Below, piece by piece: positions 7,570 through 16,444 of a stretch of 59,631 nt of DNA. Source of the DNA: WRIS01 sp050945135 (GTDB lineage: Bacteria; Actinomycetota; Coriobacteriia; Coriobacteriales; Eggerthellaceae); contig JBMNSJ010000004.1 in assembly GCA_050945135.1 (NCBI GenBank), forward strand, positions 1-59,631, given 5' to 3'. The translations under genes and the position numbers were made by a program. The notes below the pieces were generated by a model. The model had not been told where the DNA came from. It did no database searches and was given only the letters and a program-made list of their open reading frames with translations. How positions within the stretch are numbered: position 1 is the first letter of the stretch; every line of letters begins with the position of its first letter.

Positions 7570-9071
7570 CAAATAGCCTCATCATTTCTCTTTATGCGGT
7601 GCTCGCACTTGCCTCAATCAGCATCATGTTTTTGACCTTGCGAAAGCCGCAAAGAAGCAAGCTCGATAAAAGCCTCCTCTTCATTGCAGCCATGCTTTTG
7701 TGCTGGGAGCTGTGCGAAATAGCCTTCTATAGCTTCAGCGATACTTTTCTTATTCAAACTGCCTTCGATGTGAAGCTGCCATTTGTAAACCTGGTTGCCC
7801 TTTCGTGGCTTTTATACGTTATTCGTTTTTACGGAAACGACACAAGCTTTACGAAGCCAGTAATGGCGGCAATGTTTGTAATACCCCTGTTCACTATGGC
7901 CTTAGCCCTTACTACGACGCAGCATGATATGCTGAGGGAGCAATTTAGCATTCTCTCTCTTGACCCAATTCGTGAATTCGTGAACGTACGCGGGCCCTGG
8001 TTTTGGTATCACTCAGCGTACTGCTATTTGCTGGTGGTGGCTGGCCTTACCATAGCCATAGTCAATCATCGGAAAGTACCCAAAGAGTACCGCACGCCAT
8101 CTACTCTTCTCATTATTGGTTTGGTTGTGTCTGCTTTAGGAAATATTGCGGTGGTGTTTGCCACGGTGCCCTTTGATCTTTCGTTGGTGGGTGGATCGGT
8201 TACGGCGGTAATTCTATATGTCGCAACGAAAAACTATCCGGGGCTTTCTTTTCTCATTGAGGCTCGAAAAGACGCCTTTCATCACATCAAGGAAGCTGTG
8301 TTCATTCTCAACAAAGAGCGAGAGATTATCAACATGAACCGCGCAGCAGATCTTTGGTTGGACGAGCTCGACGTACCAGCGAGTTGTAAGTTTTTCCCTC
8401 AGATTATGGAGCAACTGCAAAAGAAAGCTCTCAGGCAAAATGGATTATCTGACGAAGACGCAGGTGAGGACTATCGGCTTGAGTCCGGCATTATCTACAA
8501 CATCAAAAAGAAGTCAATTTTGAATAACGAGCAAGAAGAAATTGCAAGCTTTGTCTTTGTTTCTGACGAAACCAAGAATCGTGAGCTAATCGAACATCTC
8601 GACAGGTACTCAGGGATTGATGCCCTAACAGGACTCAGCAATCGACGAAGCAACGAAGAGGAATTGCTGAAGCTCGATAAGGAAGCGTATTATCCACTCG
8701 GTGTTCTTTATGGCGATTTGAATAATCTTAAAGAAGTTAATGATTCGCAGGGACATCACCAAGGAGATGTGCTGCTTCGTCTTGTGGCAGAATCACTCAA
8801 AACAGCTTGTCCTCCCAGTGCTCATATTTCACGAGTGGGAGGGGATGAGTTTGTAGTGCTCCTTCCGGGGCATGCTGACGAACAGGTTCAAGAGTTATCC
8901 CAGCATATTTATAAAGTGCTCGAAAAAGAATCGGAGAAGTATTCGTTTGAAGCATCGATTGCTTTAGGGCACTGCATCAAGCACATCAAAGAGCAGCCGA
9001 TGTTGGAAGTAATCAAAACGGCAGACGAAAACATGTATGCGGAAAAGAAACGCATGAAAGGGCTTGCCTAG
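7566..9071 (+). CDS. Membrane diguanylate cyclase, tandem paralogue
   Basis: A 501-residue paralogue of the upstream protein with the same order: hydrophobic 7TM region (about 1-230), PAS-like segment (HIKEAVFILNKEREIINMNR), and GGDEF domain with DLNNLKEVND and RVGGDEFVVL near residue 425. The I-site position is PPSA, so again there is no RxxD. ATG at 7566 overlaps the upstream TGA by 4 nt, so the pair are likely co-translated. The stop TAG at 9069-9071 shares the palindrome CTAG with the queA stop on the other strand. Divergent sensor halves suggest two input signals; the signals cannot be read from the sequence. Confidence 0.88.
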   Translation: MTNSLIISLYAVLALASISIMFLTLRKPQRSKLDKSLLFIAAMLLCWELCEIAFYSFSDTFLIQTAFDVKLPFVNLVALSWLLYVIRFYGNDTSFTKPVMAAMFVIPLFTMALALTTTQHDMLREQFSILSLDPIREFVNVRGPWFWYHSAYCYLLVVAGLTIAIVNHRKVPKEYRTPSTLLIIGLVVSALGNIAVVFATVPFDLSLVGGSVTAVILYVATKNYPGLSFLIEARKDAFHHIKEAVFILNKEREIINMNRAADLWLDELDVPASCKFFPQIMEQLQKKALRQNGLSDEDAGEDYRLESGIIYNIKKKSILNNEQEEIASFVFVSDETKNRELIEHLDRYSGIDALTGLSNRRSNEEELLKLDKEAYYPLGVLYGDLNNLKEVNDSQGHHQGDVLLRLVAESLKTACPPSAHISRVGGDEFVVLLPGHADEQVQELSQHIYKVLEKESEKYSFEASIALGHCIKHIKEQPMLEVIKTADENMYAEKKRMKGLA

Positions 9072-10150
9072 TAAATAAACATCGCATCCCCGAAAGAGAG
9101 AAAGCGATAGTTTTGCTCAAGAGCATGCGCATAGGCAGCCATAATGTTTTCACGTGAAGAAAAAGCAGAGACAAGCATCATCAGGGTCGATCGGGGAACA
9201 TGGAAGTTCGTGATAAGAGCATCGACAACATGAAATTCTGAGCCAGGCAAAAGATAGAGCGAAGTAGCTTCCCGATTACGTGCGCGTAGCTTTTTCTCCT
9301 GCGCATCCCAGGCGCTTTCAAGACTGCGAACGCTTGTGGTGCCTACCGCAATCACGCGATTCCCTCGCTTTTGAGCTGCCTCTATTGCATCTACAGTACG
9401 CTGCGGAACAGTGCAGAACTCCGTGTGAATAGTGTGCTTGCTCGGGTCGTCCTCCTCGACAATCCGAAAAGTATCGAGACCAACTTCTAGCTCGACAGTC
9501 TCGAAGAAAGCACCCTTTTCCTTGATGCGTTCGATAAGCTCAAGCGTGAAGTGAAGGCCGGCAGTTGGTGCAGCTGCCGATTTTTCCACGCGTGAAAATA
9601 CCGTCTGGTAAAGTTCTTCATCGCCTACGTAATTTTTAATATAGGGAGGGAGGGGTGTGTGACCTACGGCATGTAAAGCTTCATCAAGCGTAGAGCATGT
9701 TTTTGTCGAGAGACGAATGAGGCGTTCGCCCTTTTCTGCACCTTCAAGCCAGTCCATTATCTCTGCGCTGAGCGATACCTCTCCCTGTTCATTGACGAAA
9801 TCGACTATCGCACCAGGTTTCAGGCGCTTACCTGGACGTACAAGTGCTTCCCACACGGCTTCGGTGTTTGTGTTGGGGCTTTGCGCAACTACCTCACGTA
9901 GCAAAAAGACCTCTGCGGCGCCTCCGGTACCACGCTTGTTCCCAAGCAGGCGAGCAGGCATAACGCGTGTTTCATTACCAATCAGTACATCACCAGGCTG
10001 AATGTAGTCATATATATCGCTAAAAACTTTGTCGTTTAAGGCTCCGCTTTTGCGATCCATCACCAAAAGCTTGCAAGCATCGCGAACGGATGCAGGGCTT
10101 TGTGCGATATGAGCTTCGGGTAGCTCGTAGTCAAAGTCGCTGGTTTTCAT
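9068..10150 (-). CDS. queA: tRNA preQ1(34) S-adenosylmethionine ribosyltransferase-isomerase
   Basis: QueA transfers and isomerises the ribosyl group of S-adenosylmethionine onto preQ1 at tRNA position 34, giving epoxyqueuosine. The sequence starts MKTSDFDYELPEAHIAQ and contains APTAGLHFT and the C-terminal TNFHVPRSTLMMLVSAF, all hallmark QueA segments. ATG at 10150 was chosen: it overlaps the queH TGA (TGATG) and lies at suitable distance from AGGCGGA. An in-frame ATG at 10159 sits directly on that ribosome-binding sequence. About 360 residues is typical. It is coupled to queH; tgt is 1.5 kb away on the other strand. Confidence 0.95.
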   Translation of the reverse strand: MKTSDFDYELPEAHIAQSPASVRDACKLLVMDRKSGALNDKVFSDIYDYIQPGDVLIGNETRVMPARLLGNKRGTGGAAEVFLLREVVAQSPNTNTEAVWEALVRPGKRLKPGAIVDFVNEQGEVSLSAEIMDWLEGAEKGERLIRLSTKTCSTLDEALHAVGHTPLPPYIKNYVGDEELYQTVFSRVEKSAAAPTAGLHFTLELIERIKEKGAFFETVELEVGLDTFRIVEEDDPSKHTIHTEFCTVPQRTVDAIEAAQKRGNRVIAVGTTSVRSLESAWDAQEKKLRARNREATSLYLLPGSEFHVVDALITNFHVPRSTLMMLVSAFSSRENIMAAYAHALEQNYRFLSFGDAMFIY

Positions 10151-10785
10151 CACTGACATCCGCCTGTCTGTGCAATGGATTGTTCGCGTGCACGCTTGCG
10201 CTCTAGTTTCTCAGCTTTTCGTTTGCGCTTGCGTTCCTCTCTCTCAGCTTGAGCCTCAATCTCAGAAATGCGACAACCACAGTAATTTTGACGATACATG
10301 CCAATATCTCGGCTGCGTCGCGTGGCTTCGGCGTAGTGCGGACGAAAGTCCTGAAAAACTAGCTTGAGTCCGCGGGAGCTAGCTGCAGCTTTCAGTTCTT
10401 CGGCAATGATGTCAGTAAACTGATACGGGCTCACAGAAAGCGTAGTGCAAAGCCCGTCGAAGTCGTGAGCCTGAGCATAATCGGCTGCCTCTTCGAAACG
10501 CAAACGATAGCAGGCTCGGCAGCGATCTTCTCGGGCATAGCTGTCTTGCGCCGCAAGAGCTCCCGCGCTTTTTTCCCATAGTTCAGGATTGTATACTCCC
10601 TCAATCACGGGTATGTCTTCTGAATCTGCCCAGGCCATTAGCGTGTCTCTTCGATGAGTGTATTCATCTTCAGGGTGAATGTTCGAATTCATATAGGCGA
10701 TGCATAGCTCATGCCCCTCTTCAAGAAGAAGACGTACGGGCTCTAACGAGCACGGTCCACAACAGGCGTGGAGTAGTAATTTCAT
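10150..10785 (-). CDS. queH: Epoxyqueuosine reductase QueH
   Basis: QueH (DUF208) performs the last step of queuosine synthesis, reducing epoxyqueuosine in tRNA, and replaces the cobalamin-dependent QueG. Diagnostic cysteine motifs are LLLHACCGPCS at residues 3-13, DRCRACYRLR near 87-96 and NYCGCR near 166-171, which ligate the metal/Fe-S centres. The C-terminal 35 residues are Arg/Lys/Glu-rich and probably contact tRNA or are disordered. Start ATG at 10785 follows AAAGGGAG at a long spacing. It is first in a two-gene operon with queA. Confidence 0.93.
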   Translation of the reverse strand: MKLLLHACCGPCSLEPVRLLLEEGHELCIAYMNSNIHPEDEYTHRRDTLMAWADSEDIPVIEGVYNPELWEKSAGALAAQDSYAREDRCRACYRLRFEEAADYAQAHDFDGLCTTLSVSPYQFTDIIAEELKAAASSRGLKLVFQDFRPHYAEATRRSRDIGMYRQNYCGCRISEIEAQAEREERKRKRKAEKLERKRAREQSIAQTGGCQ

Positions 10786-10859
10786 AAAGTTCGAACTCCC
10801 TTTCTAAACTGATTTATACTAGCAAAGATACCTAATCGCCTCAACGCTAAGGAAAACAC

Positions 10860-11624
10860 ATGTTGCAAACACCATACCGAGCGATATTTTTCGATCTTGA
10901 CGGAACCTTACTCCCGATGGATATTGACGAGTTTATGAACAAATACATGACAGTAATTTCGCGATTCGTGGTTGCTCACGGCCTTAATGCGGAACTGTTT
11001 CAGAAGGCTTTGATGGCCGGAATTAAGGGTATGGCTGAGGACGACAGCGAGAAAAGTAACGCCGATGTGTTCTGGGATACCTTTTTTGAGATTGTCCCAG
11101 AAGGTCGCGATAAGTGGAGCCCACTCTTTGAGGAGTTCTACGAAAACGAGTTTGGCAAAATTGGCGAAGGCATGGAGCAAAACCCTGCCGCAGCACGTTC
11201 GATTGAGGCTCTGTCGGATAAGGGTTATCCGTTGGTGCTCGCAACGATGCCAATGTTTCCCCTGAAGGCAGTTGAGTGGCGCTGTCAGTGGGCGGGTGTT
11301 GATGCGGGAGTGTTTGAGCGCATTACAAATTTCGAGAATTCTACTTCGGTAAAACCAAAGCTTGCTTATTATGAAGAAAACCTCCGCGCCGCAGGTCTTA
11401 AGCCAGAAGAAGTGCTGATGGTGGGCAATAATACGCGTGAAGACCTTGCCGCAATGAAGCTCGGATGCGATGGCTATATCATCGTTGATCATCTCATTAA
11501 TCCCAATGATTTCGACCTGAACACAGTCAAGCACGGCAGCTTCGAGGATTTCTTTGAGTGGATTTCAGACTTTGCCCCCTGCGAAGACCCTGCTGAGGCT
11601 TTCGAAACCTCTGTGGTTCGATAG
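10860..11624 (+). CDS. HAD-superfamily hydrolase
   Basis: A 254-residue haloacid-dehalogenase-fold phosphatase. Motif I FFDLDGTLL supplies the nucleophilic Asp and the acid/base Asp; motif II is the Thr of LATMPMFP; motif III is the Lys of VKPKLAYY; motif IV is reduced to GNNTREDLAAMKLG, where Asn occupies the first usual acidic position and the Glu-Asp pair is kept. An all-helical cap lies between motifs I and II. TATACT near 10815 is a plausible -10 in the 74-bp gap separating it from the divergent queH. It runs 15 nt upstream of tgt. Substrate unknown. Confidence 0.88.
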   Translation: MLQTPYRAIFFDLDGTLLPMDIDEFMNKYMTVISRFVVAHGLNAELFQKALMAGIKGMAEDDSEKSNADVFWDTFFEIVPEGRDKWSPLFEEFYENEFGKIGEGMEQNPAAARSIEALSDKGYPLVLATMPMFPLKAVEWRCQWAGVDAGVFERITNFENSTSVKPKLAYYEENLRAAGLKPEEVLMVGNNTREDLAAMKLGCDGYIIVDHLINPNDFDLNTVKHGSFEDFFEWISDFAPCEDPAEAFETSVVR

Positions 11625-11639
11625 AGGCAGACTACAAGC

Positions 11640-12785
11640 ATGGCATTATTTGACCTGAGCATTGACGCTCAACAAGGACACGCACGTGCAACCACTTTTA
11701 AAACGGCACACGGAGTGTTCCAAACGCCAATGTTTATGCCGGTGGGCACTCATGCAACAGTAAAAGGTGTATTGCCCGAGCAGCTTCAAGACGTGGGCGC
11801 GCAGGTAATTCTGGCAAACGCCTACCACATGTACTTACGACCGGGCGTCGAGGTTGTGGAAGAGGCTGGCGGCTTGCATTCGTTCATGAATTGGGATGGT
11901 CCAATTCTCACCGATTCTGGTGGGTTTCAAATATTTTCACTTGCCGATACTTTGAGCATCGATGATGACGGCGTCGATTTTCGCTCTATTTATGATGGTA
12001 GCAAGCATCGCTGGACTCCCGAAACCAACATGGATCTCCAGCAGCGTCTTGGGGCAGATATCGTCATGCAGCTTGATCAGTGCCCGCCCTATCCGGCAGA
12101 ACGAGAGTTCGTGCAGCGTGCTGTGGATATTTCTGCACAGTGGGCTCGGCGTTGTCTTGCCGCGCACACAAGGGAAGACCAGGCGCTTTTCGGAATTGTG
12201 CAGGGTGGTATGCACCTTGATTTACGGCTGCAGTCAATCAAGCGGCTGCTGGCAATCGACGCAGAAAGTGTAGCGGCGGGACACAAGGGTTTCGCTGGAT
12301 TTGGTATCGGTGGATATTCTGTCGGCGAAGACCACGAAATTATGTTTGAAACCTTAGGCGAAGTTGCTCGTGCCCTTCCCGAGCATAAGCCGCGCTATGT
12401 GATGGGTGTCGGAAACCCAACCACGCTTCTTCGCGCTGTCCATGAAGGGGCCGATATGTTTGACTGCGTTTTGCCAACGCGAACTGCTCGCATGGGTACA
12501 GCTTTTTCCTCGCAAGGGCGTATGAACATGCGCAACGCGAAGTATACGAAGGATTTTGCTCCGCTTGATGAGCACTGTACCTGCTCGGTGTGCAAGAATC
12601 ATTCTCGTGCTTACATCAGGCACCTCATTAAGCAAAACGAAATGCTTGGGGGAATCTTGCTTTCGCTGCACAACCTGCATTTCTTGATAGATCTGATGAG
12701 CCGAGCGCGCGAGGCAATCTTACGAGGCGAATTCGAAGTGTTTTATCAGGATTGGATGTCTTCGCCCGCCGCCGACGATTACTAA
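11640..12785 (+). CDS. tgt: tRNA-guanine transglycosylase
   Basis: Exchanges guanine 34 of GUN-anticodon tRNAs for preQ1 (bacterial type). The TIM-barrel enzyme shows FQTPMFMPVGTHATVKG near residue 22, the base-binding LTDSGGFQ near residue 90 and LDQCPPYP. The zinc site CTCSVCKNHSRAYIRHL lies near 311-327 and is completed by the His of LHNLHFL. The 381-residue length matches the family. It follows the HAD gene by 15 nt. With queA, queH and queT in the same window it completes a preQ1 salvage route. No yajC follows, unlike the common tgt-yajC-secDF order. Confidence 0.96.
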   Translation: MALFDLSIDAQQGHARATTFKTAHGVFQTPMFMPVGTHATVKGVLPEQLQDVGAQVILANAYHMYLRPGVEVVEEAGGLHSFMNWDGPILTDSGGFQIFSLADTLSIDDDGVDFRSIYDGSKHRWTPETNMDLQQRLGADIVMQLDQCPPYPAEREFVQRAVDISAQWARRCLAAHTREDQALFGIVQGGMHLDLRLQSIKRLLAIDAESVAAGHKGFAGFGIGGYSVGEDHEIMFETLGEVARALPEHKPRYVMGVGNPTTLLRAVHEGADMFDCVLPTRTARMGTAFSSQGRMNMRNAKYTKDFAPLDEHCTCSVCKNHSRAYIRHLIKQNEMLGGILLSLHNLHFLIDLMSRAREAILRGEFEVFYQDWMSSPAADDY

Positions 12786-13039
12786 AGCTCGCTGCTCAAT
12801 TCAATACTGCCCATGGAGCGAACAGCATCCAGGTGGTGATGTAGAAGCTTATTATCACCCTGCTTATGAAGATTGTTTCAGACAATCCCTAATACTTGTT
12901 TTCTGTGCTGATTCACAAGGTGTTTTATGGCACAATACAAAGGTTGGAAATGTGCGATTTGTGCATGTTCGGGCATCGTACCAGGGGTGGATGAGTTTGC
13001 GGTGTCTCAAAGGGAAACAAACGAAAGAGAAGATACATC

Positions 13040-15727
13040 ATGGCCGATAGCAAGTCGAAGAAGAAGTTTCAGAATACCGATAGACGTAATCTCTGGCTTC
13101 TCATCATCACTACCATTCTCGTCCTCGGGTCGATTTTCATGTTCATGCCTCCTCAGGAGAAAATCAACCAAGGACTCGACATTCAGGGTGGGCTTTCAGT
13201 CGTGTTAACGGCTACCAACACCGAAGGCGAAGAGATTTCCGCTGAAGAAATGGAAGCCAGCCGCGCGATTATTGAAAGTCGCGTGAATGCGCTTGGAGCA
13301 TCTGAAGCAACCGTGCAGGTGCAGGGCTCCGATCAGATTCTTGTGCAAATTCCCGGCTTGTCTGATACCGAGCAGGCGCTCAACACCATTGGTAAAACGG
13401 GTCAGCTCACCTTTGCTCGTCTCGATACCTTTACCGATGAGACAGTCAAAGAATCAATCGAGAGCGGACAATACCTTGGTCAAGAGGTAGTAACCGATGA
13501 TTTCGGAAACCAATTTCCAACGGGAAAAACCAACAATACAGCTGTTGAAGAGGGAACGTACACACCTCTTGTAACAGGCAATAATATTCAAAACGTCACC
13601 GTTGAGCGCGCGAGTGAAACCGGCTCAGATTACGCGGTTAACATCAAGCTCGATAGCGAGGGAACGGCTGCATTTGCCGAAGCCACGCGCGAGCTAGCTC
13701 CTACAAACGGTCAGATTGTTATCATTTTGGATGGCGAGGTGCAAAGCGCCCCAGCTGTACAAAGCGAAATTCCGAGTGGCGATGTGTCCATCACGGGCAA
13801 CTACACCATGGACGAAGCAAAGTCCATGCAAACCGTTCTCGAGAGCGGTTCTTTGCCCATTAGTTTTGAGTACTCACAAAGTCAGGTAGTAGGCCCAACG
13901 CTTGGTCAAGATGCTCTTCGTTCGGGTGTTTTGGTGGCTGGCATCGGCTTGCTCATCGTTATGCTTTACCTCTTGTTCTTCTACCGTGGTCTTGGTTTGC
14001 TCACCGCTGCAGCCATGCTGGTTTTCGCGGTGCTTTATCTGGGCGTTCTTGCTACGCTTTCGGCGCTCGGCTTGTTCAGTCTGTCGCTCGCGGGAATTGC
14101 GGGTATCGTGCTCACTATTGGTATGGCGGCCGACTCTTCGATTCTTACGATGGAGCGGTTCCGAGAAGAAATACGTATGGGTCGAACGGTGCGTGCAGCA
14201 TCAATTACCGGTGTGCGTCATGCAATTCGTACTTCAATTGATGCCGACTTAGTAACCCTCGTATCGGCGCTCTCGCTCTTCTTCTTAGCTGCAGCTTCTG
14301 TTAAGGGCTTCGGCTTGACGCTCGCACTTGGTATTTTGTGCGACATTTTCATGATGCTCATGCTTAAGGCGCCGCTCATTCGCTTGCTTGCTCCACGTAG
14401 CATTGCCAAGCATCCTGGATTCTGGGGAATAAAGAATAGTTTGCTTGCTGCCGAAGATTCTGCAGAACTTGCACTTACTGCTGGAGGAGGCGCTCAAAAC
14501 GCTGCCAATTCTGAAGAAGAAAGTCCGGCAGATAAAAAGACTGTCGAAGAAAGCGCAGATAACGAAATCGCGAAGGCTGCTGAGAAGGCGGAGAAGCCGC
14601 GCGCAACCTTGCTCAAAAAAGATATCAACTTCATGGGCGCTCGCAAGATATTCTTGAGTGTAGCGGTTGTTCTGATTGTGGCATCGTTCTCGATTGTGGG
14701 AATCAAGGGCGTCAACTTCGGCATTGAATTTATCGGCGGTACGTCGGTTGCCTTCCACGGAACAGGTGAGATTACCACCGACGAAATGCGTGAGGCCTTC
14801 GACAAAGCCGGCGAGCCTGATGCCGTAATCCAGACTACAAATGCCGATGGTGATGAAGGCTTCTTGATTCGAACCACCACCACAAGTGCTGAAGAGGCAA
14901 CCACAAGCGCGAACCAGGTTGCAGATGCATTCGGGCTTTCGACTGATAGCTTTGAGGTAACCACAATCGGGCCCGACTGGGGAGCCAGCGTTATTCAAGC
15001 TTCGTTGATTGCTTTCTTGGTTTCGATTGTGCTGATTATCATCTATATCGCGTTTAGGTTTGAATATAAGATGGGCGTGATGGCGGTTGTGTCCCTGCTG
15101 CACGACCTCATATTGGTTCTGGGAATTTATGCACTCGTTGGGCGGGAGGTCAACCCCAACACGATTGCGGCGCTCCTTACCATTTTGGGCTATTCGCTCT
15201 ACGATACCGTGGTTGTTTTCCATCGCATCAGCGATAACATGAAAGACAGCGACATGAAGTTCACCTTCATGACCATGGCGAACCACTCGGTTAATCAGGT
15301 GCTTGTGCGCTCCATCAACACTACGCTCACTTCGCTAATCCCCGTTCTTGCCATGTTGTTCTTCGGCGGCGAAACGCTCAAGGACTTCGCTTTCGCTATG
15401 TCGATTGGTCTGATTTGCGGTGCTTACTCGTCGATTGCAATCGCGGTGCCACTGTTTGCCATGTGGAAATCACGCGAGCCACAGTATGCGCGTCTCGCTA
15501 AGAAATATGGACCCACGATTGAGATCTTTGATTTCGCGGATCCCTACATGGTAAGCACCCGTGTTGAGCAAACTTCTAAAAAGGCAGAGATTAAAGCGAG
15601 CAATGTTGAAGTAAAAGATGCAGTTGGAGGCGCAACAAAAACAAAGACGACCTCATCTAAGTCTGGCGGTGGCAAAGCTTCTGACAAGCAGAAGAGCAAC
15701 CATCACTATCGCCGCAAAAAGAAATAA
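13040..15727 (+). CDS. secDF: Single-chain SecDF protein translocase accessory subunit
   Basis: SecD and SecF use the proton motive force to help complete SecYEG export. Here they are one 895-residue chain. SecD: N-terminal transmembrane segment near 15-35, GLDIQGGLSVVL, a periplasmic head, then five transmembrane segments (about 295-450) beginning at GPTLGQDALRSG and containing GMAADSSILTMERFRE. A charged Ala/Glu/Lys linker (about 475-530) joins SecF, which has GVNFGIEFIGGTSV, a small periplasmic domain, and YSLYDTVVVFHRI. The tail is basic and ends RRKKK. ATG at 13040 lies after an AAAGAGAAG ribosome-binding site. The 250 bp between tgt and this gene hold no supported gene. Confidence 0.96.
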   Translation: MADSKSKKKFQNTDRRNLWLLIITTILVLGSIFMFMPPQEKINQGLDIQGGLSVVLTATNTEGEEISAEEMEASRAIIESRVNALGASEATVQVQGSDQILVQIPGLSDTEQALNTIGKTGQLTFARLDTFTDETVKESIESGQYLGQEVVTDDFGNQFPTGKTNNTAVEEGTYTPLVTGNNIQNVTVERASETGSDYAVNIKLDSEGTAAFAEATRELAPTNGQIVIILDGEVQSAPAVQSEIPSGDVSITGNYTMDEAKSMQTVLESGSLPISFEYSQSQVVGPTLGQDALRSGVLVAGIGLLIVMLYLLFFYRGLGLLTAAAMLVFAVLYLGVLATLSALGLFSLSLAGIAGIVLTIGMAADSSILTMERFREEIRMGRTVRAASITGVRHAIRTSIDADLVTLVSALSLFFLAAASVKGFGLTLALGILCDIFMMLMLKAPLIRLLAPRSIAKHPGFWGIKNSLLAAEDSAELALTAGGGAQNAANSEEESPADKKTVEESADNEIAKAAEKAEKPRATLLKKDINFMGARKIFLSVAVVLIVASFSIVGIKGVNFGIEFIGGTSVAFHGTGEITTDEMREAFDKAGEPDAVIQTTNADGDEGFLIRTTTTSAEEATTSANQVADAFGLSTDSFEVTTIGPDWGASVIQASLIAFLVSIVLIIIYIAFRFEYKMGVMAVVSLLHDLILVLGIYALVGREVNPNTIAALLTILGYSLYDTVVVFHRISDNMKDSDMKFTFMTMANHSVNQVLVRSINTTLTSLIPVLAMLFFGGETLKDFAFAMSIGLICGAYSSIAIAVPLFAMWKSREPQYARLAKKYGPTIEIFDFADPYMVSTRVEQTSKKAEIKASNVEVKDAVGGATKTKTTSSKSGGGKASDKQKSNHHYRRKKK

Positions 15728-15798
15728 AAGCAAAACAGCGACTAATAGACCCGGGTAGAGAACGCCTTACTCGGGCCTAAATAGAGAAGGAGTAGAAA

Positions 15799-16122
15799 AT
15801 GCGACAGGGGAGTGCACCAAATTTTTGCCCGCCAGTAGAGGAAGGCATTATCATCTCCTTCCAGGATGAAGAGGGCGAACAAGTCAACCTCGAATTCTTG
15901 GGCATCATTTTGCATAACGACAAAAGCTATGGTTTCTTTTTCCCGGTTAGCGATGATTCTCCAGCAGGCTCTTCGGGCGAAGTGGTGCTGCTTGAAGTGA
16001 CCGAGCTTGACGAAGACGAGCAGCCACAGGCTTTCGAGCTCGTTGAGGATATGGCTATCGCCCAAGAAGTTTACGATGATTTCCGCGAGGCTACCAAGGA
16101 CCTTTACGATTTCGTCGACTAA
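15799..16122 (+). CDS. DUF1292-like acidic protein
   Basis: A 107-residue protein rich in Asp and Glu, organised as beta-rich segments (GIIISFQDEEGEQVNLEFLGII, SYGFFFPVSD, GEVVLLEVTELDEDE) followed by a C-terminal helix. This layout matches the DUF1292 family, whose members are of unknown function; the similarity was judged by eye. ATG at 15799 follows AGAAGGAG, a strong ribosome-binding site. It probably reads through from secDF, 71 nt upstream, and ends at the hairpin at 16152. Confidence 0.8.
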   Translation: MRQGSAPNFCPPVEEGIIISFQDEEGEQVNLEFLGIILHNDKSYGFFFPVSDDSPAGSSGEVVLLEVTELDEDEQPQAFELVEDMAIAQEVYDDFREATKDLYDFVD

Positions 16123-16151
16123 ACTCGCTTAGAACAACTCATCTTTCGCTT

Positions 16152-16175
16152 AAAGACGCTGAAAACGGCGTCTTT
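16152..16175 (+). terminator. Terminator after DUF1292-like gene
   Basis: AAAGACGC and GGCGTCTTTT form a stem around TGAAAAC, ending in a T-rich tract. Confidence 0.7.
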
Positions 16176-16236
16176 TGTTTGTTCGAGAGAAAAAAACGAT
16201 GCTCTTCACCTGCGCCGTTGTGCACACCAAGCTTAA

Positions 16237-16252
16237 TGTTTCACGTGAAACA
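16237..16252. promoter_or_regulatory. parS centromere site (ParB-binding)
   Basis: TGTTTCACGTGAAACA is an exact 16-bp palindrome identical to the bacterial parS consensus. ParB binds parS to nucleate chromosome-partition complexes and recruit SMC. It is intergenic, which suits a genuine site. Chromosomal parS sites usually cluster near the replication origin, so this window may be origin-proximal; that is inference. Confidence 0.85.
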
Positions 16253-16273
16253 CTTGTTCGTGTTTGCAGATAT

Positions 16274-16425
16274 GAGGTCCCCGAAGGGGGAAATATTTGT
16301 CCAAATTAACAGACACGAAGCTCCCGAAGGGGGAATATCTACCCGCGTTTGTATCAGCAAGAGCTCTCGGAGGAAAAGCATTTGTTCACATGCGGCACAA
16401 ATGCGAGATTCCAAAGAGGAGTCTG
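16274..16425. repeat. Degenerate 44-bp tandem repeat beside parS
   Basis: Units start at 16274, 16317, 16361 and 16405 with 43-44-bp spacing. The first two contain CCCGAAGGGGGAA, a small hairpin with a GAA loop; the third keeps GAG-CTC and the CATTTGTTC end; the fourth is weakest. Together with the parS site this fills 16123-16444, which contains no supported gene. Confidence 0.55.
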
Positions 16426-16444
16426 CTCGATTAGTCACTCAACA

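Noticed and set aside
9145..9160. parS-like TGTTTTCACGTGAAGA inside queA
   Set aside because: Only the CACGTG core and the adjacent bases match when aligned on the centre (about 12 of 16), and it lies in coding sequence; unlikely to bind ParB.
12786..13039. yajC between tgt and secDF
   Set aside because: No membrane-helix ORF of suitable length; the 12927-13208 frame overlaps secDF and has no YajC features.
14285..15286. 333-codon minus-strand ORF opposite secDF
   Set aside because: Shadow of secDF with His/Asn-rich composition and no ribosome-binding site.
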